A stretch of 21,864 bases of DNA from an uncultured Muribaculum sp. (lineage in GTDB: Bacteria > Bacteroidota > Bacteroidia > Bacteroidales > Muribaculaceae), in assembly GCA_910589555.1 (NCBI GenBank), contig CAJUTE010000045.1, positions 1 to 21,864 on the forward strand, given 5' to 3'. A program made the position numbers and the translations under genes. The stretch's first letter is position 1; each line of letters opens with the position of its first letter. The notes under the pieces are model-generated. The model was not told the DNA's origin, made no database searches, and was given only the letters and a program-made list of their open reading frames with translations. Shown here in pieces: positions 1-6,210 of this stretch.

Positions 1-10
1 ATAATTTAAG

Positions 11-110
11 CACCGCCACGAGGCGATAGCCGAGGTGCGGTGTAATGTGAGCCAAATGAACGGGCATCGAAGATGTCCTCCAGTCACCCTATCGTCGACA
101 GTCTTTAGGG
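11..110 (+). other. Run of potential RNA hairpins leading into a terminator; possible 3' end of a structured RNA or of an upstream transcript
   Basis: Three successive inverted repeats can be read on the plus strand. CACCGC (11-16) pairs with GCGGTG (37-42), with a small inner GGC/GCC stem. GGGCATC (62-68) pairs with GATGTCC (72-78) over a 3-base GAA loop with one G-U pair. CCCTA (87-91) pairs with TAGGG (106-110). They run straight into the terminator at 111-134. No open frame with a start codon covers the stretch. This layout is what the 3' end of a structured non-coding RNA or a folded 3' UTR would look like, but I recognise no RNA family and the 5' part would lie outside the window. Confidence 0.25.
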
Positions 111-134
111 GCACTCTTTGCAGAGTGCTTTTTT
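111..134 (+). terminator. Intrinsic terminator (plus strand)
   Basis: A perfect 7-bp stem GCACTCT (111-117) / AGAGTGC (122-128) with a TTGC loop is followed at once by six T residues (129-134). This is a standard rho-independent terminator for a transcript entering from the left edge. The gene or RNA it serves is not visible in the window. Confidence 0.75.
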
Positions 135-147
135 GGGGTGCATCCTA

Positions 148-341
148 CCGGGTACAGGTCGCCTGTGGCTCCCTGTACCGCGGCTAACCATAGGCATTGT
201 CTTTCAGACATTTTGTGGTTTCGGGGGTGGGTCACTCACTGCGGCTAACCATGGGCATTGTCTTTCAGACATATTGGGACATTCCGGGACAGGTCGTGTA
301 CCGCGGGAATCATAGGCAATGTCTGAAAGACATTCGCGGGG
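148..341. repeat. Three degenerate copies of an intergenic hairpin repeat
   Basis: A 32-base unit beginning GCGGCTAACC occurs at 180-211 and again at 241-272, differing at one base. A third, more diverged copy lies at about 302-334. Each copy ends in a small palindrome, TGTCT-NNN-AGACA (198-210, 259-271, 320-332). Copies 1 and 3 are also preceded by a related stretch (an ACAGGTCG core near 154-161 and 289-296, then TGTACCGCGG). An 8-bp inverted repeat GGTACAGG/CCTGTACC (151-158, 172-179) lies just before copy 1. In copy 3 the palindrome loop is GAA instead of TTC, i.e. reverse-complemented. This looks like a REP-like or BIME-like intergenic repeat. It is not a CRISPR array. No gene is visible in positions 1-403. 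Confidence 0.6.
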
Positions 342-403
342 TTTGCCTGCGATATTACGGTGTTTTATCGGGTGGCGTCGTTGGGGGCTGATGTGCGGTG
401 AAT

Positions 404-1333
404 TTATAATTTCAATATGAAAAAATCACAGTCGGAATAAGGGTGGCTGAACTTCAGTGGGAGATTCTCTTCCTCGATAAGACGGAATCCGGCTTTTTCG
501 TAGAACTTGTGGGCACGGGTGGTGTTTCGTGGAGTGTCCAGAAGGATGGTTTTGAAGTTCCGTTTCATGGCGAACTCGAGTAGTTGCCTGTAAAGACGTT
601 GTCCGGTATTATATGGCGCCCCTTGATAGGATTCATATACAAAGAATTTCTTTAGCACGGCGATTTCATCGGAATACGGCATGAGTCCTATCGAGCCAAC
701 CAATGTGCCGGAGCATTTTTCACGTGCAATCCAGAAGTTTCCGCCCGGATTCATGTAGGAATCCACAATGGTGAGTAAATCAGGCTGGTCTTCAACGGTG
801 ACGTGTGGTCGTGTGCCATCATTCTGGAAGTGCAAAACAAGGTTTATGACATCATCGGTGTATTCGGGAGAGAAGTTGCAGATTTCGATTTCTTTTATCA
901 TATTGTTTTCGCTATTCAGGATTGCGTGGATTCTATCCATACAGTCAACCATTTCGGATAATTGATTTTCATTAAGCCCGGAGCACATCTCGTCGACTGA
1001 GTTGTTGGCGGTGGCATCAATTTCATGAAATGCGTCGATGCCAATCTCGGTGAGTGTGAGATGTTCACACCGATGGTCGTCAGCCGAGATGTTGCGTACA
1101 ATATACTTCTGTCGGTCAAACTTCTTCAGCACACGCGAAAGATAGCTTTTGTCCATATTCAGCATACTTGCAATGTCTTTTGCGCTGCAATCGGGATTAT
1201 GGTAGATGGCTTGTATGATGCGTGTCTCCGGCAAGCTGAATCGGCTGCCAAGGTATTGGCGGTTCAACACACCCAATATTTTTGTATAATACCTGTTGAA
1301 GGCTCGGATTTTATCTCGTGTTTCTGAATTCAT
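404..1333 (-). CDS. MarR-GNAT fusion: winged-helix regulator with C-terminal N-acetyltransferase domain
   Basis: This 309-residue protein joins two families. Residues 1 to about 145 look like a MarR winged helix, with the probable recognition helix at 61-72 (DKSYLSRVLKKF) and a beta wing near 78-92. Residues from about 147 to 309 form a GNAT acetyltransferase domain: the acetyl-CoA-binding beta4-alpha3 region is at 226-246 (a degenerate form of the usual G-x-G loop, PYNTGQ at 230-235), and the ending HKFYEKAGF (near 275-283) is typical of GNATs. MarR-GNAT fusions are a known architecture, and the ligand or acetylated substrate cannot be told from sequence. The protein probably represses its own promoter, because a perfect 7-5-7 palindrome lies immediately upstream. 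The -7 element sits four bases before the ATG, so the mRNA is probably leaderless. It is monocistronic by layout, separated from the POT gene by a terminator. Confidence 0.85.
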   Translation of the reverse strand: MNSETRDKIRAFNRYYTKILGVLNRQYLGSRFSLPETRIIQAIYHNPDCSAKDIASMLNMDKSYLSRVLKKFDRQKYIVRNISADDHRCEHLTLTEIGIDAFHEIDATANNSVDEMCSGLNENQLSEMVDCMDRIHAILNSENNMIKEIEICNFSPEYTDDVINLVLHFQNDGTRPHVTVEDQPDLLTIVDSYMNPGGNFWIAREKCSGTLVGSIGLMPYSDEIAVLKKFFVYESYQGAPYNTGQRLYRQLLEFAMKRNFKTILLDTPRNTTRAHKFYEKAGFRLIEEENLPLKFSHPYSDCDFFILKL

Positions 1334-1337
1334 GGCG

Positions 1338-1368
1338 CAAAGATATGTAGAATAGTTGACATAATCAA
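1338..1368 (-). promoter_or_regulatory. Promoter of the MarR-GNAT gene (leaderless arrangement)
   Basis: On the minus strand the -7 element TATCTTTG (plus 1338-1345) matches the Bacteroidota consensus TAnnTTTG. A TTG (plus 1366-1368) lies 20 bases further upstream, as expected for the -33 element. The start codon is at 1333-1331, only four bases past the -7 element, so transcription should begin at or within a base or two of the ATG. The mRNA would then have no 5' leader. Confidence 0.6.
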
Positions 1369-1371
1369 CTA
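1353..1371. promoter_or_regulatory. Palindromic operator, probable MarR-family autoregulatory site
   Basis: TAGTTGA (1353-1359), a 5-base spacer and TCAACTA (1365-1371) form a perfect 7-bp inverted repeat. It fills the space between the -33 and -7 elements and covers the -33 TTG, so a bound dimer would block polymerase. MarR proteins characteristically bind palindromes of about this length, often with a TTGA/TCAA core. The nearest candidate regulator is the adjacent MarR-GNAT protein. Confidence 0.65.
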
Positions 1372-1418
1372 ATTTAAAATTTTTACGGTATTCAACTTTT
1401 ATGTAAGGTGTTCCAATA

Positions 1419-1461
1419 AAAAAGTCTCCACTAAGAGCTATTGGCTTAGCGGAGACTTTTT
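1419..1461. terminator. Bidirectional intrinsic terminator after the POT operon
   Basis: A long stem is formed by 1419-1435 and 1445-1461 (AAAAAGTCTCC... with ...GGAGACTTTTT). It contains one mismatch, which reads as a G-U pair in the minus-strand RNA. The loop is 9 bases. The A-run and T-run at its ends give a U-tract on either strand. It lies 19 bases past the stop codon of the second POT gene and most likely ends that operon. Confidence 0.85.
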
Positions 1462-1479
1462 ATGAATTAGTGCGGAGGG

Positions 1480-3165
1480 TCAGATGGCTTCGTCTTCGAC
1501 GGTTTCAAGGTCGGCGGGGGTGTCGGCTGTGACTGCTTCGAGTTTCTTCATTATTGAGAATATGAAGATTGCCGAGATGCAGCATATCACGATGAGGATG
1601 CCCCACAATGCAGCAACCGAGATCTTGCCCCATAGTATCATGGGTATCGACACGAGGTAGTTGCCTATCGCGGTGGCGGCAAACCATCCTCCCATCATGG
1701 CGCCCTTGTATTTGGGCGGCGCTACTTTCGACACGAATGATATGCCCATAGGCGACAGGAGCAATTCGGCGAAGGTGAGCAGCAGATAGGTTGATATTAG
1801 CCAATTGGGCGACACGCTTCCTGATGTTCCGGCAATGCCAATGGAGCCTGCGAGCATCACACCGTAGGCTACGGCGGCAAGAATCATGCCATAGCCTATC
1901 TTACGCGGTGCCGACGGCTCTTTGCGTCGGGATGCAAGCCAGCTGAAGAATGCGAGCGATACGGGGGTCAACGCCACTACGTAGAATGGATTGAACTGCT
2001 GATACTCTTGCGGCTGTATGCCTGAAAGCGGGTCGGGAGTGCTGCCGTATATGTAGACTAAGATGCCGGCAACGGCTGCCAGGATCACTGCCGAGATGAT
2101 CTTGCCTGTGCTGCTTTTGCTCTGGAAGAGGTTGAACAACGCATACACACCTACTGCGATTGCTGAGAGCGCCCACACGTTGAATCCTATGCGGGTCCAG
2201 CCTGAAGCATCGGGGGCGGTGCAGCTCTTGGCAAACTCAGTGAGTGTAGCGCCGTTTTGGTGGAACACCATCCAGAAGAAAATCACCACGGCAAATACCA
2301 GCAGAAGGGCGATGACGCGGCTCTTGGTCTGTGCCGGAGTGAGATCTTTTTCCGTAGCCTTTGCCGTGCCGCTCTCCCTGGCTTTTTTGTCGGTGAGGAT
2401 GTGGGAATAGGTGCGGCGTCCTGCGATATAGATGAGATAGCTCACGATCAGCGACACGCACGCCACCCCAAATCCGTAGCTGTAGCCGGTGGAGAGGGTG
2501 GAGATGTAGTAGGTGCAGAAATCAGCAAGGCTCTGCCCTGAGGTCATGCCCGCGGTCTGAGCAAGTTCGATCAGTTCGGCGCCGTTCTCGTGTCCGTCAA
2601 GGTAGGCGTTGCATAGCGCCGGAAGATTCTGATGGTAGACGAGTCCCTTTGCCCGCATCGCCATATTGACCATCGCTGTGGCTGTCATCGGGGCAAACAT
2701 GGAGCCGATGTTGATAGCCATGTAGAAGATGGAGAATGCGGCGTCGCGTTGCGATGAGTATCGGCTGTCGTTGTAAAGGTCGCCTATCATCACCTGAAGA
2801 TTGCCTTTGAAGAGTCCCGTGCCACAAGCTATCATAGCCAGCGCGAGGCACAGGATGACGAGCGACGACGTGGAGCGTATCTCGGTGGGTATCGCCATGA
2901 CGAGGTATCCGGCAAACATGATGAAGATGCCTGTCACCACGCATTTTGAGAAGCTCCACCGGTCAGCCACCCATCCGCCGATGAGCGGGGTGAAATAGAC
3001 CACGGCGAGGAATATGGCGTAGATCTGTCCCGACACTGCGGCATCGAATCCGAACTTAGCCTGAAGGAAAAGCAGGAAGATGGCGAGCATCGTATAATAG
3101 CCAAATCGCTCACCCATATTGGCGAGCGATAAGACATATAGAGCTGAAGGTTGGTTCTTAAACAC
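1480..3165 (-). CDS. POT/PTR2-family proton-coupled peptide transporter, paralogue with an extra membrane pair
   Basis: This 561-residue inner-membrane carrier belongs to the POT family, which couples import of di- and tripeptides or related molecules to protons. Family marks include GERFGYY (18-24), the FKGN block (119-122), the PTR2 block FYMAINIGSMFAP (147-159), FHQNG (301-305), and FAELLLSP (465-472) with its conserved Glu467. The usual ExxERF motif reads NMGERF (16-21), so its first Glu is Asn. Compared with the neighbouring paralogue it carries an insert of roughly 50 residues with two likely membrane helices (about 329-347 and 355-373). The start codon is GTG: an in-frame TGA lies two codons upstream, and the next Met (17) would truncate the first helix. 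It is the last gene of the operon, 26 bases after its paralogue. Substrate is unknown. Confidence 0.92.
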   Translation of the reverse strand: MFKNQPSALYVLSLANMGERFGYYTMLAIFLLFLQAKFGFDAAVSGQIYAIFLAVVYFTPLIGGWVADRWSFSKCVVTGIFIMFAGYLVMAIPTEIRSTSSLVILCLALAMIACGTGLFKGNLQVMIGDLYNDSRYSSQRDAAFSIFYMAINIGSMFAPMTATAMVNMAMRAKGLVYHQNLPALCNAYLDGHENGAELIELAQTAGMTSGQSLADFCTYYISTLSTGYSYGFGVACVSLIVSYLIYIAGRRTYSHILTDKKARESGTAKATEKDLTPAQTKSRVIALLLVFAVVIFFWMVFHQNGATLTEFAKSCTAPDASGWTRIGFNVWALSAIAVGVYALFNLFQSKSSTGKIISAVILAAVAGILVYIYGSTPDPLSGIQPQEYQQFNPFYVVALTPVSLAFFSWLASRRKEPSAPRKIGYGMILAAVAYGVMLAGSIGIAGTSGSVSPNWLISTYLLLTFAELLLSPMGISFVSKVAPPKYKGAMMGGWFAATAIGNYLVSIPMILWGKISVAALWGILIVICCISAIFIFSIMKKLEAVTADTPADLETVEDEAI

Positions 3166-3191
3166 GGTTCAGGATATTATTAAACAACCTT

Positions 3192-4697
3192 TTATTTAGC
3201 GACTCTTTCAAGCCATTTTACCATGCAAAGCATAACTGCCATCGAGATGAAGCATACGATTGCAAACACGCTCCATGTAGCCGAGAGGGAGATGCTCTGA
3301 TACATTACTGCTCCGAGGAACAGGCAGGCGTTGCCCACTGCGGTAGCGCCAAGCCAGCAGCCCTGCATCAAGCCCTGAAGATGAGCGGGCGCCACCTTGG
3401 ACACGAATGACAGACCGAGCGGAGAGATGAACAGCTCGGCAACGGTGAGGATGAAATATACCGAGAACAGAATCCACGGGGTGACGCGGTCGGCGGCGGG
3501 CACCGGTTCGCCGGCAAGTGATGCCTGAGAAGGCAAGCCGATTGAAGCCACACACATCACAACGTAGGCGATTGCGGCGATTCCCATACCGATTGCTATC
3601 TTACGCGGGGTAGACGGCTCTTTGCCGCGACGTGCGAGCGCTGAGAAGATCCACATGATGATGGGGGTGAGGAATACTACCACAAACGGGTTGATGGACT
3701 GGAATATCTCGGCAGAAAGCTGCATATTGCCAAGGGCGAGGTGGGTGTAGTCTTTGGCAAACATGGTGAGTGTCAAGCCATTCTGATGGAATGAGAACCA
3801 GAAGAAGATAACCACGCCAAACACAGCCATGAGAGCCATGATGCGCTGCTTGATTTCTTTAGCCGATTGACGGATTTCTTCCTTTTCGGCAGCTGATTTT
3901 TCGCCTGAAGCTGCTGCTTTCTTGGCTCCCGGGGTGGGAAGCTGCTTCTTGAAGCATAGGAAGATGACGAGTGAGATGAGCATTGCCACGATTGCCACTG
4001 AGAATGCGTAGTGGAATCCGGTGTTGAATGCCTCAAGATAGTTCTGGGCGAATTCGCGGAGGGTAGAGAGGTTGACTTCGGTCTGTGATACCTGGTTGGC
4101 ATATTCGAGGAAGAGGTCGGTGTTCACCTCACGGTCGGCAAGGAGCGCGTTGCAGAGTCCGGGGAGGTCGGCATTGTAAGCATAGCCCTGCATCTTTACA
4201 AAGGTGTTGCGCACCCATACGGCTACAAACGGAGCGATGCAACCGCCGATGTTGATGAACATATAGAAAATCTGGAATCCGGAGTCGCGTTTATGGCTCC
4301 ATTTCGGATCGTCGTAAAGCTGACCTACCACAGCTTGGAGGTTGCCCTTGAAGAGACCGTTGCCGAATGCTATCACGAGAAGAGCTCCGAGAGCGATCCA
4401 CTCAGTGGTTATAAGCGCGGGGATGGCGAGAAGGGCGTAGCCTAACGACATCACGAGCAAACCGGCGATGATGGTGCCCTTGTAATTTTTGGTTTTGTCG
4501 GCGATCACACCGCCCACAAGGGCAAGGATGTAGATGGCACAGTAGAATACTGAGTAGAGAGCTCCGGCTTGACTTCCGTCAAGGTCGAATTTTGACATGA
4601 GGAATAACGTCAAGATTGCCATCATGACGTAAAATCCAAAGCGTTCGCCCATGTTACTGAGGGCGGCGGGTATCAGACCCTTAGGTTGATTAAACAT
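3192..4697 (-). CDS. POT/PTR2-family proton-coupled peptide transporter
   Basis: This is a 501-residue polytopic membrane protein with an ATG start. It shows the same family marks as the following gene: NMGERFGFY near the N-terminus (15-23), a GNGLFKGNLQ block, FYMFINIGGCIAP, FHQNG, and VAELFISPLGLSFVSKVAP in the second half. It would import small peptides or related compounds with protons. Two features stand out. The first Glu of ExxERF is Asn (15), as in the paralogue. The cytoplasmic linker near the middle is rich in Lys, Ala and Glu and joins the two six-helix halves. It lacks the extra helix pair of the downstream paralogue and so is probably a 12-helix form. It lies 27 bases after sufE and 26 before the second POT gene; the two probably arose by tandem duplication followed by divergence. 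Confidence 0.92.
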   Translation of the reverse strand: MFNQPKGLIPAALSNMGERFGFYVMMAILTLFLMSKFDLDGSQAGALYSVFYCAIYILALVGGVIADKTKNYKGTIIAGLLVMSLGYALLAIPALITTEWIALGALLVIAFGNGLFKGNLQAVVGQLYDDPKWSHKRDSGFQIFYMFINIGGCIAPFVAVWVRNTFVKMQGYAYNADLPGLCNALLADREVNTDLFLEYANQVSQTEVNLSTLREFAQNYLEAFNTGFHYAFSVAIVAMLISLVIFLCFKKQLPTPGAKKAAASGEKSAAEKEEIRQSAKEIKQRIMALMAVFGVVIFFWFSFHQNGLTLTMFAKDYTHLALGNMQLSAEIFQSINPFVVVFLTPIIMWIFSALARRGKEPSTPRKIAIGMGIAAIAYVVMCVASIGLPSQASLAGEPVPAADRVTPWILFSVYFILTVAELFISPLGLSFVSKVAPAHLQGLMQGCWLGATAVGNACLFLGAVMYQSISLSATWSVFAIVCFISMAVMLCMVKWLERVAK

Positions 4698-4724
4698 GAT
4701 AATGATGAGGATTAATTATTAATA

Positions 4725-5162
4725 TTACTTTTTCTTTGCATCTTCAAGTTCCTTGAATGCGATAGCGTATAGACGCATCTGCTTCACCATAGCCGCGAGA
4801 CCGTTGCTGCGAGTGGGCGAAAGGTGTTCGGCAAGACCTATTTTGTCGATGAAATATAGGTTGGTGTCAAGTATTTCCTGTGGAGTGTGTCCCGAGAGAA
4901 CATTCACGAGCATACTGATGATGCCTTTCACGATAATGGCGTCGCTGTCGGCGCGGAATTGCACTTTCCCGTCGCTGTCAAGCTCGGCGTTGAGCCAAGC
5001 ACGGCTTTGGCATCCTTCGATGAGGTTCTGCGGGGTTTTATATTTTTCGGGCATGGGCTCAAGAGCATTTCCCATGTCGATGATGTAGGCGTAGCGGTCC
5101 ATCCAATCGTCAATATCGGCAAATTCGTCGATGATAGCGTCCTGTTGTTCGTTGATAGTCAT
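4725..5162 (-). CDS. sufE: SufE family sulfur-acceptor protein
   Basis: This 145-residue cytosolic protein matches the usual SufE length. SufE accepts persulfide sulfur from the cysteine desulfurase SufS and passes it on for Fe-S cluster assembly. The acceptor cysteine is Cys51 in LIEGCQSRAW (47-56), the same position as in E. coli SufE. The open frame extends 25 codons further upstream to 5237, but that would overlap the preceding gene. Starting at ATG 5162 (MTINEQQ) gives a clean 7-base gap after the upstream stop and the expected family N-terminus. No SufS, SufB, SufC or SufD gene is nearby. SufE sits between a secreted enzyme and two peptide carriers, and its link to them is unclear. Confidence 0.92.
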   Translation of the reverse strand: MTINEQQDAIIDEFADIDDWMDRYAYIIDMGNALEPMPEKYKTPQNLIEGCQSRAWLNAELDSDGKVQFRADSDAIIVKGIISMLVNVLSGHTPQEILDTNLYFIDKIGLAEHLSPTRSNGLAAMVKQMRLYAIAFKELEDAKKK

Positions 5163-5169
5163 GATTCGT

Positions 5170-6153
5170 TTAGTTTTTTTCCAGATATATAGTGTTTGCC
5201 ACCGTTTGTCCCACAGCTTTGAGGGTAGCGGCGTCAATGTTGTCCATGTTGTCTTGCAGAGTGTGCCATGTGGGAGGGAATGACCCTGTGGAGCTGTTGC
5301 CGCACTCGATTATGTCGATTGTGGGTATTCCGGCTTTGTTGATGTGTATGTGGTCGTCATTGACCGCACCACGCACGGTGTTGATGAATCGGTCGCCGTA
5401 GCCTGAGGCGTTTGCCATCGCCCACACTTTTGAGTTTATAGCCGAAGCGTTAAGCTCCGAGGCATATTCGCGGTAAAAGCGAGCGTTGCGACCTCCCACC
5501 ATGTCGAGCAATATTCCGTAGGCGGGGAGATTGTCGGGGGAATACGGGGTGTGGTTCACCCAGTATTGGGTGCCGAGACACCATGTGTCGTCGTTGTTTT
5601 CTATCATGTTGCTTGAATCGCCCGAATCTTCACCGTCGACAAAGAGCATGTCTACTCCCACGGCGGGCATCTTTTCGCCAAATAACCGTGCAAGTTCGAG
5701 CAGCACACCCACACCGCTGCCGCCATCGTTGGCGCCGTCAATAGGGGTGGCGTGGTTGTTTTTGTCGTTGTCATTGTCCGCCCACGGGCGTGTGTCCCAG
5801 TGAGCCACGAGGAGAATGCGTCGTGTCGCGCCGAGGTTGAACCGTCCCATGATATTGGTCAGTGGCAATGACTCGCCACGGAAATTTTTTGCCGAGCATT
5901 TTTGCACGATTATGCTGTCGGCGCCGTTGAGACGTGATATTATATAGTCGGCACAGGCTGAATGTGCCTCGCTACCCGGGACGCGTGGTCCGAATGCCAC
6001 TTGCGAGGCTATATAGCTGTAAGCGCTGTCGCTGTTGAATTCGACAGGATTATTGAATTTTTGCTCACTTTCAGCACTCTCTTTCGTTGCCGCCGTTTTG
6101 CATGAGGCAATGAGCAATAACGAGAATGCCAGAAGAAAGTTGAAACGTGTCAT
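5170..6153 (-). CDS. M28-fold zinc lipoprotein, glutaminyl-peptide cyclotransferase (QC)-like
   Basis: The 327-residue protein starts with a lipoprotein signal ending IAS-C18, so it should be lipid-anchored outside the inner membrane. The body is an M28-type zinc enzyme: His118/Asp120 in VAHWDTRPW, Asp143 in GANDGGSG, Glu175/Asp176 in DGEDSGD, Asp267-His268 in NDDHIHI, and His297 in PPTWHTLQDN. The last block (TWHT-x2-DN) and the DDHI block closely resemble glutaminyl cyclases rather than general aminopeptidases. QCs turn N-terminal Gln into pyroglutamate. In Bacteroidota many signal-peptidase-I products begin with Gln and are capped this way. It is the first gene of the operon with sufE and two POT genes and has its own promoter. 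An aminopeptidase role is the main alternative. Confidence 0.85.
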   Translation of the reverse strand: MTRFNFLLAFSLLLIASCKTAATKESAESEQKFNNPVEFNSDSAYSYIASQVAFGPRVPGSEAHSACADYIISRLNGADSIIVQKCSAKNFRGESLPLTNIMGRFNLGATRRILLVAHWDTRPWADNDNDKNNHATPIDGANDGGSGVGVLLELARLFGEKMPAVGVDMLFVDGEDSGDSSNMIENNDDTWCLGTQYWVNHTPYSPDNLPAYGILLDMVGGRNARFYREYASELNASAINSKVWAMANASGYGDRFINTVRGAVNDDHIHINKAGIPTIDIIECGNSSTGSFPPTWHTLQDNMDNIDAATLKAVGQTVANTIYLEKN

Positions 6154-6176
6154 TTAGATAATTTAAAGTATTTTAT

Positions 6177-6207
6177 CAAAGTTACGGCAAAGAGGTGAAT
6201 CTATAAA
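6177..6207 (-). promoter_or_regulatory. Promoter of the QC-like/sufE/POT operon
   Basis: The minus-strand -7 element TAACTTTG (plus 6177-6184) matches TAnnTTTG exactly. A TTTA (plus 6204-6207), one base off TTTG, lies 19 bases upstream of it. The predicted start gives a leader of about 18 bases before the ATG at 6153. The promoter occupies the 57-base gap behind the ABC gene, whose own terminator I cannot see. Confidence 0.55.
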
Positions 6208-6210
6208 ATG

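Noticed and set aside
148..341. Possible CRISPR array
   Set aside because: Only three degenerate copies with unequal spacing and partly related spacers, and no cas genes nearby.
118..391. Short overlapping plus-strand reading frames in the left intergenic region
   Set aside because: They run through the terminator and the repeats, overlap each other in different frames, and show no domain-like composition.
5163..5237. An earlier start for sufE, 25 codons upstream
   Set aside because: It would overlap the end of the QC-like gene and add residues not found in SufE proteins; ATG 5162 puts the acceptor Cys at position 51.
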